Positions 35,738-47,312 of a stretch of 64,000 nucleotides of DNA are shown piece after piece. The notes beneath the pieces are model-generated. The model worked only from the letters and a program-made list of their open reading frames with translations, ran no database searches and had not been told where the DNA came from. Source of the stretch: Paenirhodobacter ferrireducens. GTDB taxonomy: Bacteria; Pseudomonadota; Alphaproteobacteria; Rhodobacterales; Rhodobacteraceae. The stretch spans positions 1 through 64,000 of the forward strand of contig NZ_SAVB01000009.1 of NCBI RefSeq assembly GCF_004022265.1, given 5' to 3'. The position numbers and the translations under genes were made by a program. Within the stretch, counting starts at the first letter, position 1. Every line of letters starts with the position of its first letter.

Positions 35738-35819
35738 TTTCGGGGGCGCAGATCACATTTCTGTCCCGAAAAAGTGACGTGAAATCAAGTTTCTGCAGGA
35801 TCGTAATGAATTCGTTGCA

Positions 35820-35844
35820 GTCGCGCGAAATTTCTTTGCGCGAC
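35820..35844 (+). other. Hairpin in the leader of the TAXI binding-protein gene
   Basis: GTCGCGC-N11-GCGCGAC is a perfect 7-bp inverted repeat 56 bp before the start codon. It could be an operator or an RNA leader stem; nothing else in the sequence decides. Confidence 0.4.
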
Positions 35845-35900
35845 GGTTGGGCTCGGTCAGGCTTTCGCCCATCGAAGCCAATGCAAGGGGAGGAAATCGC

Positions 35901-36851
35901 ATGATCGGTTTCAAGGCCAAGGTCTTTTCCGCCGCGATGACGGCAGCCGCGCTGATCGCGCCGGCGGCGCAGGCGGAATTCATCAACATCGCCACCGGCG
36001 GCACCTCGGGTGTCTATTATCCGCTCGGCGTGGCGCTGTCGGAGATCTACGGCGAGAACATCTCGGGCGCGCGCACCCAGGTGCAGGCGACCAAGGCCTC
36101 GGTCGAGAACCTGAACCTGCTTGGCGCGAAGAAGGCGGAGCTGGCCTTCGCGCTTGGCGACTCGGTCAAGGCGGGCTGGGAAGGCAATGCCGAGGCGGGC
36201 TTCCCGAAGCCGCTGACCGACCTGCGCGCGCTCGCCGCGATCTATCCGAACTACATCCAGATCGTCGCCGAGAAGGATTCGGGCATCAAGACGATCTATG
36301 ACCTGAAGGGCAAGACGCTCTCGGTCGGCGCGCCGGCCTCGGGCACCGAGCTCAACGCGCGCGAGATCTTCAAGGCGGCGGGGATGAGCTATGATGACCT
36401 CGGCAAGGTCGAATACCTGCCCTATGCGGAATCGGCCGAGTTGATCAAGAACCGCCAGCTGCAGGCGACGCTGCAATCCTCGGGCCTCGGCGTGGCCTTC
36501 ATCAAGGACCTCGCCTCGACCCATGACATCACCATCGTCGCGATCCCGAAGGAAGTCGTCGAGAAGATCGGCGCCCCCTACGTGCCGGCGGTGATCCCGG
36601 CGGGCACCTATCAGGGCCAGACCGAGGACATCCCGACCGCGGCCGTGGGCAACGTTCTTGTCACCCGCGCGGGCGTCAGCGACGAGACCGCCTATCAGAT
36701 GACCAAGCTGCTGTTCGAGAACCTGCCGAAGCTCGAGGCGGCGCATTCGGCGGCGAAGAACATCAAGCTGGAGCACGCGGTCGACGGCCTCTCGATCCCG
36801 CTGCATCCGGGTGCCGAGCGCTATTACCGCGAAGTCGGTCTGATCAAGTAA
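35901..36851 (+). CDS. TAXI-family TRAP transporter substrate-binding protein
   Basis: A 316-residue periplasmic protein with a signal peptide of about 23 residues ending AQA-EF. The family signature INIATGGTSGVYYPLGVALSEIY follows directly (in short, IATGGTSGVYYPLG). TAXI proteins feed fused TRAP permeases; known or proposed ligands include glutamate and other organic acids, but the ligand here is unknown. AGGGGAGGAAATCGC precedes the ATG. The large gap before the permease gene contains two hairpins, consistent with binding protein in excess over permease. Confidence 0.93.
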   Translation: MIGFKAKVFSAAMTAAALIAPAAQAEFINIATGGTSGVYYPLGVALSEIYGENISGARTQVQATKASVENLNLLGAKKAELAFALGDSVKAGWEGNAEAGFPKPLTDLRALAAIYPNYIQIVAEKDSGIKTIYDLKGKTLSVGAPASGTELNAREIFKAAGMSYDDLGKVEYLPYAESAELIKNRQLQATLQSSGLGVAFIKDLASTHDITIVAIPKEVVEKIGAPYVPAVIPAGTYQGQTEDIPTAAVGNVLVTRAGVSDETAYQMTKLLFENLPKLEAAHSAAKNIKLEHAVDGLSIPLHPGAERYYREVGLIK

Positions 36852-36870
36852 ACCGGGCAGGACCGGACCC

Positions 36871-36915
36871 CCGGGCGGCGCGGCCGCCCGGACCTTCGGG
36901 CGCCTTTGGCGCCCG
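36871..36915 (+). terminator. Two tandem perfect hairpins between binding-protein and permease genes
   Basis: CCGGGCGGC-GCG-GCCGCCCGG (36871-36891) and CGGGCGCC-TTT-GGCGCCCG (36897-36915) follow each other in the 93-bp gap. There is no long T-run, so partial termination or 3'-end stabilisation of the binding-protein mRNA is likely. Confidence 0.65.
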
Positions 36916-36944
36916 CTTTCCCCTTGCCCAGCCGGAGACCCCTG

Positions 36945-39043
<2,099 letters not shown>

Positions 39044-39047
<4 letters not shown>

Positions 39048-39415
39048 CGCTGTGCATCCTCGCCGGCGGCAAGGCGCTTGCCCTTGCCGTCGGCACCTTC
39101 ACCCTGAGCTGGACCCATTCGGTCCAGCACACCACCTGGTGGGAACGCTGGGAGGTCACGGGCGCCGGGTTGCGCCCGGTCGAGGCCCGGGTGACGAGCG
39201 CCGGGGCGGGCATGGAAGCGCCGCCCGATGCGATCCTCGAACCCGACGGCTGGCACTATTTCCCGAAATTGCCGCTGCAGCGCGAGGTCTTCCTCGCCGC
39301 CTCGGGCGCCACGCTCGGCGGCTGGACGCTTTGCGCCGAGGGCACCTGCCGCGAGATCGGCACCACCGAAGGCGCGCCGATCCGGCTCTGGGTCGCGCCC
39401 GGCTGCGACGGCTGA
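39044..39415 (+). CDS. DUF1850 protein associated with TAXI TRAP transporters
   Basis: A 123-residue protein with a short hydrophobic N-terminus (CILAGGKALALAVGTF) followed by the SWTHSVQHTTWWERWEV motif seen in DUF1850 proteins. These small proteins recur next to TAXI transporters, but their function is unknown. The hydrophobic start suggests export or anchoring. Translation is coupled to the permease gene. Confidence 0.82.
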
Positions 39416-39418
39416 GGC

Positions 39419-41266
39419 TCAGGCCGCGCGGCCGGTGACGGCGGGGGCGGTGATCTGCGCCGCCGCCTCGGCGAAAAGCGCGGCATCCGCCCCGCTCAGC
39501 CGCGCGCCAAGCCGGGCCAGCGCCGCGCTGCTGTGCCCGGGATCGGCCGGGAACCGTGCCAGTCGTGCCAGCACCGCCCGCGCGGCCCGTGCCGCGGGCA
39601 CGCCCGAGGCCCCGATCTCATGCGCGCGCATCGTCGCCTGACCGAGGCCCAGAAGCGCGAGGCCGATCTCCATCGCCTCGCCGCTTGCCCGGGCCGAGCG
39701 CCCCGATAGCCGCACCAGCCGCAGCACCCGGTGATAGAGCCGCGCCCGCCACACCTGCCGGTGGCCGAGCGCCTGCGGATCGGCGGCCAGATCGCCAAGG
39801 TCGCGCCGCATCATCGCGATCAGCGTCTCCTGCCGGCGCCGCAGGCTGGTCGGATAGACGAAGCGATAGGCCACCATCGCCACCACCGGCCCGGCCAGAA
39901 CCGCAAGCCCCGCCGCCAGCGAGGCGTTGAGGCTGCCGCTCAGTGGCCAGTGCGGTTGCAGCATCAGCATCAGAACCATGTTGTAGTCGAAGCTTGCCCC
40001 CACGGTGCGGCGATGGCCGACGAAGAGCGGCCCGATCAGGATGAAGGGCAGGGTCGACAGGATCATCTGCAGCTCGCTGCCGGCGAGCGGCCAGGCGAGC
40101 CAGCGGCAGGCAAGCGCGCCGATCACGCCGAGGATCTGGCCATAGAAGACGTTGCGCATCTGAGCGGAGGGGTTCTCGAAGCTCGAGAACAGCGACAGCA
40201 TCACCGACAGGCCAAGCAGCATGTAGGCGCCGGCGCTCCAGCCGGTGAGCTGCCAGATCGCGCCGAAGAGCAACAGCCCGCCAAAGGCGCGCAGCCCGGC
40301 CTCGCGCGCGCCGATCCAGTCGCGGTGCAGCACGACGGGCAGGGCGGTCTCGGTCGGCGGGGTCTCGGGGCGCAGCCAGCCGTGCAGGGCGGCGGCGAGG
40401 GGCGCGAGGGTCTCGGCCAGGTCGGGTCGGCCGGCGCAGGCGCGGGTCAGCGCCTCGGCCGCGGCCTCGGGGGCATCGGCGCGCAGCAACTGCGCCGCGC
40501 GCATCAGCTCGGCCGCGACGGCGGCGGGCAGAGTTTCGGCGGTGCGCCGCCACAAGAGCAGCGCCATCGCCGCGATCAGCACCGCCCGCACCGCCCGCAC
40601 GTCGCGCCGCGAGCGGAACGAGCCCGCGCCATGCGGGTCGAGCCCGTCCTCGATCGCCGACATCTCGGCCAGAAGGGCCGGCGCGCGCTCGTCGCTTGCG
40701 GGCGTCGCCGCGGCCTCGAGCAGGTCGGCGACCAGCGCGGCGAGGCGCGCGCGCAGCGCGCCGCGTGCGGCCGGCGGCGCGAAGAAGGCGCCCACCACCA
40801 TCGCGGTGACGACACCCGTCAGCACCGTCGCGAAGCGGTCCGCGCCAAGGTGCAGCACCTGATCGGGGTGCGCGGCATCGAGCAGCGACACCATCGCCGC
40901 GGTATAGCCCGCAAGCACCGTGCCATAGGCGACAAAGCCGCGCTGCAGGTTGCCGATCGCGGTGCACAGCCCGACCCAGAGCGCAAGCCCCAGGACCAGA
41001 AGCGCCGGGTGGATCTCCATCGCCAGCACCAGCGCGATGCCGGCGAGCGTGCCGCTGATCGTGCCGGCGACGCGGAAGAAGCCCTTTTCAAGCAGCTGCC
41101 CGCGGGTCGGTTGCGCGGCGGCCCAGACCGCCATCGCCGACCATTGCGGATGTTCGAGCCCGAGCGCCCAGCCGATGACGAAGGCGATGCAGGCGGCGAC
41201 CGCGGTGCGCCCGGCAAAGGCCATGCGGGCGGCATCGAAGCCATAGCGTTCGAGGGTGGCGGTCAT
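39419..41266 (-). CDS. FUSC-family membrane protein, possible aromatic-acid exporter
   Basis: A 615-residue protein with two blocks of about five or six transmembrane helices (about 20-160 and 345-470), each followed by a cytoplasmic region, as in fusaric-acid/AaeB-type exporters. Conserved hydrophobic motifs include MAVWAAAQPTRGQLLEKGFFRVAGT (in part). It overlaps the MarR regulator gene by 4 bases, which is typical of an efflux pump with its local regulator. The substrate is unknown. Confidence 0.82.
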   Translation of the reverse strand: MTATLERYGFDAARMAFAGRTAVAACIAFVIGWALGLEHPQWSAMAVWAAAQPTRGQLLEKGFFRVAGTISGTLAGIALVLAMEIHPALLVLGLALWVGLCTAIGNLQRGFVAYGTVLAGYTAAMVSLLDAAHPDQVLHLGADRFATVLTGVVTAMVVGAFFAPPAARGALRARLAALVADLLEAAATPASDERAPALLAEMSAIEDGLDPHGAGSFRSRRDVRAVRAVLIAAMALLLWRRTAETLPAAVAAELMRAAQLLRADAPEAAAEALTRACAGRPDLAETLAPLAAALHGWLRPETPPTETALPVVLHRDWIGAREAGLRAFGGLLLFGAIWQLTGWSAGAYMLLGLSVMLSLFSSFENPSAQMRNVFYGQILGVIGALACRWLAWPLAGSELQMILSTLPFILIGPLFVGHRRTVGASFDYNMVLMLMLQPHWPLSGSLNASLAAGLAVLAGPVVAMVAYRFVYPTSLRRRQETLIAMMRRDLGDLAADPQALGHRQVWRARLYHRVLRLVRLSGRSARASGEAMEIGLALLGLGQATMRAHEIGASGVPAARAARAVLARLARFPADPGHSSAALARLGARLSGADAALFAEAAAQITAPAVTGRAA

Positions 41267-41727
41267 TTCGAGGTCTCCCGGTCGAGCATGGCCTCGGTGC
41301 GGGCCTTGATCCGTTCCATCGCCTCGAGCATCCGGCCGATCTCGGCCTCCTCGACATCGGCGAGCAGCTCGGTCTCGATCCGGCCAAGCTCGGCGAGGAT
41401 ACGCTCGACCTCGGCGCGGCCGGCCTCGGTCAGCAGCAGCCGGCGGGCGCGGCGGTCGGCGGGGTCGACCTGACGCTCGACGAAACCGCGCTCGGCGAGC
41501 AGGTCGATCAGCCGCACGAGGCTCGAGCCGTCAAGCCCCACGCGCGCGGCCAGCTCGGTCTGGCTGATGTCGTCGCCGTGCCGGGCAAGGTTGACGAGCG
41601 GCGCCCAGGTGGCGTCGCTGAGCCCGGCCTCGGCCAGGTGCAGGTCGACGACGCGCCGCCAGGCGCGGCCGAGCGAGACGAAGAGATATCCGAAGCGGAG
41701 GCGGGGGGAATCGGGCTCGATGCGCAT
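41263..41727 (-). CDS. MarR-family transcriptional regulator
   Basis: A 154-residue winged-helix regulator with the recognition region ISQTELAARVGLDGSSLVRLIDLL and a wing ending DPADRRARRLLLTEAG. I chose the ATG at 41727 over an in-frame ATG at 41757 because the latter sits at the exact centre of a palindrome that looks like the operator. It is co-transcribed with the FUSC exporter and probably represses both. Confidence 0.88.
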   Translation of the reverse strand: MRIEPDSPRLRFGYLFVSLGRAWRRVVDLHLAEAGLSDATWAPLVNLARHGDDISQTELAARVGLDGSSLVRLIDLLAERGFVERQVDPADRRARRLLLTEAGRAEVERILAELGRIETELLADVEEAEIGRMLEAMERIKARTEAMLDRETSK

Positions 41728-41742
41728 CGGCTGCCTGTGCCT

Positions 41743-41771
41743 CAAAATGATTTGCATTGCAAACTATTTTG
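41743..41771. promoter_or_regulatory. 29-bp palindromic operator for the MarR-type regulator
   Basis: CAAAAT-N2-TTTGCA-T-TGCAAA-N2-ATTTTG is symmetric about base 41757, with only the two N2 steps imperfect. It is AT-rich in a GC-rich region and lies immediately upstream of the chosen start of the MarR gene, where autorepression would be expected. Confidence 0.75.
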
Positions 41772-41805
41772 ATGGCAAGCGATGTGGTCGGGACCGGAAC
41801 GGGCA

Positions 41806-41831
41806 GGGGCCGGGCATCGCTGCCCGGCCCC
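41806..41831. terminator. Perfect hairpin downstream of the peptide transporter operon
   Basis: GGGGCCGGGCA-TCGC-TGCCCGGCCCC is a perfect 11-bp inverted repeat 28 bp after the stop of the last transporter gene. No T-run follows on either side, so it would be a T-poor terminator or an mRNA end stabiliser. Confidence 0.6.
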
Positions 41832-41859
41832 CTTCGGGGTTCAACCCTGGCCGCAGCCC

Positions 41860-42702
41860 TCAGCGTGCGGCGAGCAGCGCCTTGCGGCGCTCGACCCGGG
41901 CGCGGATCGCGGCGATGTCGGTGACCGGCGTCGCGGCGAAGAGCTGCTGGGTGTAGGGGTGGCGCGGGTTCGAGAAGATCTCGTCGCGCGTGCCCTGTTC
42001 CACCACCTCGCCCTTGTGCATCACCATCACGTCGTCGGCGATGTAGCGCACCACCGAGAGGTCGTGGCTGATGAACACATAGGTCAGGCCGAATTCTTCC
42101 TGCAGGTCGGCGAGCAGGTTCAGCACCTGTGCCTGCACCGACAGGTCGAGCGCCGAGACCGGCTCGTCGAGCACCAGAAGCGCCGGGTTCAGCATCAGCG
42201 CCCGCGCGATCGCGATGCGCTGCCGCTGCCCGCCCGAAAACATGTGCGGGTAGCGATTGAAATGCTCGGGCGCGAGGCCGACCTTGACCAGCATCGCCTC
42301 GGCGCGGGCGCGCCGCTCGGCCGCGGGCAGCGTGGTGTTCAGCAGCAAGGGCTCCATCAGCACATCGCCGATCTTCTGGCGCGGGTTGAGGCTGCCATAG
42401 GGGTTCTGGAACACCATCTGCACTTTCGAGCGCAGCGCGTGATCGGGCTTGCGCCGCGCGATGTCGACCTCCTCACCGGCGATCTTCAGCGCGCCGCCCG
42501 ACTGGTGGTCGATGAGCGCGATGATGCGGGCGAGCGTCGACTTGCCGGATCCCGACTCGCCCACGATGGCGAGGGTCTTGCCCTTTTCCACCGCGAAGGA
42601 GGCGCCCTTCACCGCGCGCAACGTCCGGGCCTTGCCGAACATGCCGCCCGGGATCAGGTAGTCCTGGGTGAGGGCCACGCCCTCGACGACGATCTCGGTC
42701 AT
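41860..42702 (-). CDS. dppF: Dipeptide/oligopeptide ABC transporter ATPase (DppF/OppF type)
   Basis: A 280-residue ABC ATPase with Walker [10 protein letters not shown], the QNPYGSLNPRQKIG Q-loop typical of OppF/DppF, the signature FSGGQRQRIAIARAL and Walker B LLVLDEPVSALD. The C-terminal region HPYTQQLFAA is typical of peptide importers. It overlaps dppD by 4 bases and is the last gene of dppABCDF. Confidence 0.9.
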   Translation of the reverse strand: MTEIVVEGVALTQDYLIPGGMFGKARTLRAVKGASFAVEKGKTLAIVGESGSGKSTLARIIALIDHQSGGALKIAGEEVDIARRKPDHALRSKVQMVFQNPYGSLNPRQKIGDVLMEPLLLNTTLPAAERRARAEAMLVKVGLAPEHFNRYPHMFSGGQRQRIAIARALMLNPALLVLDEPVSALDLSVQAQVLNLLADLQEEFGLTYVFISHDLSVVRYIADDVMVMHKGEVVEQGTRDEIFSNPRHPYTQQLFAATPVTDIAAIRARVERRKALLAAR

Positions 42703-43538
42703 TGCACGCCCTCCGCACCGAAGAAGTCCGACACCGTGGGCAGCCGGTCGCCCGTGGCGTTCTCGGGCAGCGCCGAGAGCAGCGCCCGGGTATAGGCGCT
42801 TTGCGGCGCCTCGAAGAGGGTGAGCACGTCGGCCTCCTCCATCTTCCGGCCCTTGTACTGCACCACGACCCGGTCGGCGGTTTCCGCCACCACCCCCATG
42901 TCATGGGTGATGAGGATCAGCGCCATGCCGTAATCCTCCTGCAGTTTCATCAGGAGGTCGAGGATCTGCTTCTGGATCGTCACGTCGAGCGCGGTGGTCG
43001 GCTCGTCGGCGATCAGGAGCCGCGGGTTGGTGGCGATCGCCATCGCGATCATCACGCGCTGGCATTGGCCCCCCGACATCTGGTGCGGATAGGCGTGGAT
43101 CTTCACCTCGGGTTCCGGGATGCCGACGGCACGGAACAGCTCGAGCGCGCGCTCATGCGCCTCGCGCCGCTTCATCCCGAGATTGAGGCGCAGCACCTCC
43201 TCGATCTGGAAGCCGACGCTGAAGGCGGGGTTGAGCGACGCGATCGGCTCCTGGAAGATCATCGTGATCTCGCGGCCGATGACCTGGCGGCGCTCGGCCG
43301 GGGTCATGTGCAAGAGGTCGTGGCCGTCGAAGGTCATCTCGTCGGCGGTGACGGTGGCGGTGTCGGGCAGGAGCCCCATCATCGCCAGCATCGAGACCGA
43401 CTTGCCCGAGCCGGATTCGCCGACGATCGCCAGCACCTCGCGGGCATCGACGCGCACGTCGATGCCGTCGACGGCGGTGAAGCTGCCGGTCGAGGTGGCG
43501 AAGCGGACAGTGAGGTTGCGGATGGTCAAGAGTGCCAT
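42699..43538 (-). CDS. dppD: Dipeptide/oligopeptide ABC transporter ATPase (DppD/OppD type)
   Basis: A 279-residue ABC ATPase with Walker [11 protein letters not shown]-loop [12 protein letters not shown], signature [15 protein letters not shown] and Walker [13 protein letters not shown]. It is slightly shorter than usual (about 320) and lacks the C-terminal Cys cluster that binds an iron-sulfur centre in some OppD/DppD proteins. It follows dppC by 7 bp. Confidence 0.9.
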   Translation of the reverse strand: MALLTIRNLTVRFATSTGSFTAVDGIDVRVDAREVLAIVGESGSGKSVSMLAMMGLLPDTATVTADEMTFDGHDLLHMTPAERRQVIGREITMIFQEPIASLNPAFSVGFQIEEVLRLNLGMKRREAHERALELFRAVGIPEPEVKIHAYPHQMSGGQCQRVMIAMAIATNPRLLIADEPTTALDVTIQKQILDLLMKLQEDYGMALILITHDMGVVAETADRVVVQYKGRKMEEADVLTLFEAPQSAYTRALLSALPENATGDRLPTVSDFFGAEGVQ

Positions 43539-43545
43539 GGGGACC

Positions 43546-44463
43546 TCAGCTCTTCTTCAGTTTCGGGTCGAGCGCGTCGCGCAGACCGTCGCCCATCAGG
43601 TTGATCGCGAGCACCGAGATCAGGATCGCGAGACCCGGGAAGGTGACGACCCACCAGGCGCGCAGGATGAACTCGCGCGCCTCGGCGAGCATCGTGCCCC
43701 ATTCCGAGGCGGGCGGCTGCGCGCCCATGCCGAGGAAGCCGAGGGCGGCCGCGTCGAGCACCGCCGAGGAGAAGCTCAGGGTCGCCTGAACGATCAGCGG
43801 CGCAAGGCAGTTCGGCAGGATGGTCTTGAACATCAGCCGCATGTTGCCGGCGCCCGCGACGCGCGCGGCGGTGACATATTCGCGTTCCTTCTCGCCCATC
43901 ACCGCGGCACGGGTGAGGCGGGCGAAATGCGGCTGATAGACGATCGCGATGGCGATCATCGCGTTCAGCAGCCCCGGCCCGAGGATCGCGACCAGCACCA
44001 GTGCCAGCAGCAGCGAGGGGAAGGCGAGGATCACGTCCATCACCCGCATGATGACGGTATCGACCCAGCCGCCGAAGAAGCCCGCGACCATGCCGATCAC
44101 GATGCCGCCGACGAGCGCGATCGAGACCACGACGATGCCGATGAAGAGCGAATACTGTGCGCCGTAGATCAGCCGCGAGAGCATGTCGCGGCCGACCGCA
44201 TCGGTGCCGAGCAGGAAGTCGGCGCGGCCGCCCTCCTGCCACAGGGGGGGCACCAGAAGCGCATCGCGGTATTGCTGCGTCGGGTCATGCGGCGCGATCA
44301 CCGCGGCGAAGACCGCGGCGACGACGAGCAGCACGAAGACGATCATCCCCGCGACCGCGCCCTTGTTCTGTTTGAAGTGGAACCAGAAATCCGCAAGCAT
44401 CCGGCGCCGGATCGCGGCGTCGCTCAGCTTCACGGTCGGGGTGTTGGTGGCGGTCTCGGTCAT
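43546..44463 (-). CDS. dppC: Dipeptide ABC transporter permease (DppC type)
   Basis: A 305-residue permease with one N-terminal helix, an extended periplasmic loop (DPTQQYRDALLVPP, with GTDAVGRDMLSRLIYGAQ) and a five-helix core containing an EAA-type loop at REYVTAARVAGA. This is the DppC/OppC pattern. It overlaps dppB by 4 bases. Confidence 0.92.
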   Translation of the reverse strand: MTETATNTPTVKLSDAAIRRRMLADFWFHFKQNKGAVAGMIVFVLLVVAAVFAAVIAPHDPTQQYRDALLVPPLWQEGGRADFLLGTDAVGRDMLSRLIYGAQYSLFIGIVVVSIALVGGIVIGMVAGFFGGWVDTVIMRVMDVILAFPSLLLALVLVAILGPGLLNAMIAIAIVYQPHFARLTRAAVMGEKEREYVTAARVAGAGNMRLMFKTILPNCLAPLIVQATLSFSSAVLDAAALGFLGMGAQPPASEWGTMLAEAREFILRAWWVVTFPGLAILISVLAINLMGDGLRDALDPKLKKS

Positions 44464-45467
44464 TTGTGGCGGATCCTCGGGTTGATCAGGCCATAGGTCA
44501 GGTCGACGAGCAGGTTCACCAGCATCACGATGGCGGCGATCATCAAGAGGCCCGACTGCACCACCGGATAGTCACGGCGTGAGATTGAATCGATCATCCA
44601 CTTGCCGATGCCGGGCCAGGAGAAGATCGTCTCGGTCAGGATCGCGCCGGCAAGCAGCACGCCCACCTGCAGCCCGATCGTGGTGATCACCGGGATCATC
44701 GCGTTGCGCAGCGCATGCACCATCACCACACGCGAATAGGGCATGCCCTTCGCCTTCGCGGTGCGCACGTAATCCTCGCCCATCACCTCGAGCATCGCCG
44801 AGCGGGTCTGCCGCGCGATCACCGCAAGCGGGATCGTGGCCAGCACCACCGAGGGCAGGATCAGGTGACTGAGCGCCGACAGGAACGCGCCCTTCTGCCC
44901 CGACAGCAGGCTGTCGATCAGCATGAAGCCCGTGACCTGCGGGAAGAAGAACATCAGCGAGATCCGCCCCGAGACCGGCGTCCATTGCAGGATACCCGAG
45001 AACAGGATGATGAGCAGCAGACCCCACCAGAAGATCGGCATCGAGAAGCCGACGAGGGCGGCCGTCATCGACACCTGGTCGAACCAGGAGCCGCGCTTGA
45101 TCGCGGCCAGAACGCCCACCGGCACGCCGACGAGGGTCGCGATGATGATCGCCACGAGGCCCAGCTCGACGGTGGCGGGGAAGAGGGTCAGGAACTCGCC
45201 CAGAACCGGCTTCTTCGTCACCAGCGAATTGCCGAGGTCGCCATGCAGAAGCCGCGTCAGGAAGTCGAAATATTGCGCCCAGACGGGCTTGTCGAAGCCG
45301 AGCTGGTGGGCAAGTTCGGCGTGGCGTTCGGGGCTCAGCCCGCGCTCACCGGCCATCAGCAGGACCGGGTCACCGGGCAGCACCCGGACGAAACCGAAAG
45401 CGACGATCGTGATCCCGAGGAAGGTCGGGACCAGATACAGCAGCTTGGTGAGAAGGAAGCGTATCAT
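44460..45467 (-). CDS. dppB: Dipeptide ABC transporter permease (DppB type)
   Basis: A 335-residue permease with six helices. It opens with LVPTFLGITIVAFGFVRVLPGDP, typical of DppB, and its coupling loop is around EDYVRTAKAKGMPYSRVV. It forms the membrane channel with DppC. A large hairpin separates it from the binding-protein gene. Confidence 0.92.
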   Translation of the reverse strand: MIRFLLTKLLYLVPTFLGITIVAFGFVRVLPGDPVLLMAGERGLSPERHAELAHQLGFDKPVWAQYFDFLTRLLHGDLGNSLVTKKPVLGEFLTLFPATVELGLVAIIIATLVGVPVGVLAAIKRGSWFDQVSMTAALVGFSMPIFWWGLLLIILFSGILQWTPVSGRISLMFFFPQVTGFMLIDSLLSGQKGAFLSALSHLILPSVVLATIPLAVIARQTRSAMLEVMGEDYVRTAKAKGMPYSRVVMVHALRNAMIPVITTIGLQVGVLLAGAILTETIFSWPGIGKWMIDSISRRDYPVVQSGLLMIAAIVMLVNLLVDLTYGLINPRIRHK

Positions 45468-45482
45468 GCATTATATCCTCGA

Positions 45483-45516
45483 CGGGCGCGCAAGGGGTGT
45501 GACCCCTGCGCGCCCG
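45483..45516 (-). terminator. Long hairpin between the peptide-binding-protein gene and dppB
   Basis: CGGGCGCGCAAGGGGT and ACCCCTGCGCGCCCG pair over about 15 bp with one bulged A and a GTG loop. It fills most of the 69-bp gap. Such hairpins often stabilise the binding-protein message and reduce read-through into the permease genes. Confidence 0.65.
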
Positions 45517-45536
45517 CCTGTGTTGTCAGCCGAGGA

Positions 45537-47141
45537 TCACTCGGTGATGTCGACGTTTTCGAAGGTGAAGTCGCCCAGCGGGCTCATCGTGAAGCCGGTC
45601 ACGTTCTTGCGCATCGGCACGAACTGGGTCGAGTGCGCGAGCGTGTCCCACGGCGCCTGATCCTTGAAGATGACCTGCGCCTGCTCATAGAGCTTGGTGC
45701 GCTCGGCCACGTCCGAGGTCTTCTTGGCCTGGGTCAGAAGATCCGAGAACTCCTCGTTGCACCAGAAGGCGCGGTTCGAGCCGCCGGTCTTGGCGCCGGC
45801 GCAGGACAGCAGCACCGACAGGAAGTTGTCCGGGTCGCCGTTGTCGCCGGTCCAGCCGAGGATGACGGCGCCGTCGCGGCCCTCTTCCATCGACTTCTTC
45901 AGGTATTCGCCCCATTCGTAGGAGACGATCTCGGCCTTGACGCCGACCTTGGCGAGGTCCGCCTGCATCAGCTCGGCGGTGCGGCGCGCGTTCGGCATGT
46001 AGGGACGCTGCACCGGCATCGCCCAGATCTTCATCGACAGATCCTTGACGCCGGCGTCGGCGAGCATCTTCTTCGCCGCTTCCGGATCGTAGGCATCATC
46101 CGTCACCGCGTCGTTGTACGACCACATGGTCGGCGGGATCGGGTTCTTCGCGACCTGGCCGGCCCCCTGGAACACGGCGTCGATGATCGCCTGCTTGTTG
46201 ATCGCCATGTTCAGCGCCTTGCGCACTTCGACCTTGTCGAAGGGGGCAACGGTGGTGTTGTAGGCGAGATAGGCAACGTTCAGGCCCGGCAGCTCGTCAA
46301 GCTTGAGGTTCGGGTCGGCCTTGATCGTGGCGAGGTCGGCCGGCGCCGGGAACGGCATCAGCTGGCATTCGTTCGCCTTCAGCTTCTGCAGGCGCACCGA
46401 GGCGTCGGGCGTGATCGCGAAGACGAGGTCGTCGATCTTCGGCGCCTCGCCCCAGTAGTCGGGGTTCTTCTGGAAGCGGATCACCGCGTCCTTCTGATAG
46501 GCGACGAACTTGAACGGGCCGGTGCCGATCGGCTTGTTGTTGAAGTCTTCCTTGGTGCCGGCCTTGGCCAGGGTGTCGGCGTATTCCTGCGACACGATGC
46601 GCATGAAGGGCATCGCGAGGTTGGCGATGAAGGGCGCCTCGGGGTGGGTCAGGGTGACCTTGACGGTCAGGTCATCGACCTTCTCGACCGATTTCACCAG
46701 ATCGGGCATCTCCATCGAGGTGTAATACTCGTAGGTGATGCCGGGGATGTATTCGTGCCACGGGTTCGTCGCATCGCCCTGACGGACGAAGGAGAAGACG
46801 ACGTCATCGGCGGTCAGCTCGCGGGTGGGCGTGAAGACGTCGTTCGACTGCCACTTCACGCCCTTGCGCAGGTGGAAGGTGTAGACGGTGCCGTCTTCCG
46901 AAACGTCCCAGCTCTCGGCGAGCGCGGGCACGACCTCGGTGGTGCCGGACTTGAACTCGACCAGGCCGTTGTAGACCGGGTGCGCCGAGGCGTCGAAGGT
47001 GGTGCCGGCGGTGTAGGGCGCCGGGTCGAAGCCCTCGGGCGAGGCTTCCGAGCAGTAGACGAAGGTCTTCGCCAGCGCCGGGGCCGCCGACATCAGCGCA
47101 AGCGCCGAGGCGGCCAGAAGGCTGCGGGAGAGGAGTTTCAT
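45537..47141 (-). CDS. dppA: Dipeptide ABC transporter substrate-binding protein
   Basis: A 534-residue SBP family 5 protein with a signal peptide of about 24 residues ending ALA-KT. The mature start is [19 protein letters not shown], as in DppA, and the middle carries [11 protein letters not shown]. It captures dipeptides or oligopeptides in the periplasm. AAGGAAGCACCC precedes the ATG. The 171 bp upstream should hold the promoter; I see no clear operator there. Confidence 0.92.
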   Translation of the reverse strand: MKLLSRSLLAASALALMSAAPALAKTFVYCSEASPEGFDPAPYTAGTTFDASAHPVYNGLVEFKSGTTEVVPALAESWDVSEDGTVYTFHLRKGVKWQSNDVFTPTRELTADDVVFSFVRQGDATNPWHEYIPGITYEYYTSMEMPDLVKSVEKVDDLTVKVTLTHPEAPFIANLAMPFMRIVSQEYADTLAKAGTKEDFNNKPIGTGPFKFVAYQKDAVIRFQKNPDYWGEAPKIDDLVFAITPDASVRLQKLKANECQLMPFPAPADLATIKADPNLKLDELPGLNVAYLAYNTTVAPFDKVEVRKALNMAINKQAIIDAVFQGAGQVAKNPIPPTMWSYNDAVTDDAYDPEAAKKMLADAGVKDLSMKIWAMPVQRPYMPNARRTAELMQADLAKVGVKAEIVSYEWGEYLKKSMEEGRDGAVILGWTGDNGDPDNFLSVLLSCAGAKTGGSNRAFWCNEEFSDLLTQAKKTSDVAERTKLYEQAQVIFKDQAPWDTLAHSTQFVPMRKNVTGFTMSPLGDFTFENVDITE

Positions 47142-47312
47142 GGGTGCTTCCTTTCACTCACTGTTGCTAGTGATTCGACATGCCGTTGTGATCCGGCAGT
47201 TTTTTCAAGGCGTTGCGGGGATTCTGCCAGTGTCGCAAATTTGACCGCTCGTTCGAAAATCACAATATCGCGTTGCCGGTGCAATGGGCAACCCGACGTC
47301 AGTAAAGCCGAT

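Noticed and set aside
35689-35900. A sigma-54 (-24/-12) promoter before the TAXI operon, expected from the DctD-like regulator
   Set aside because: No TGGCAC-N5-TTGC match is present, and the regulator lacks GAFTGA.
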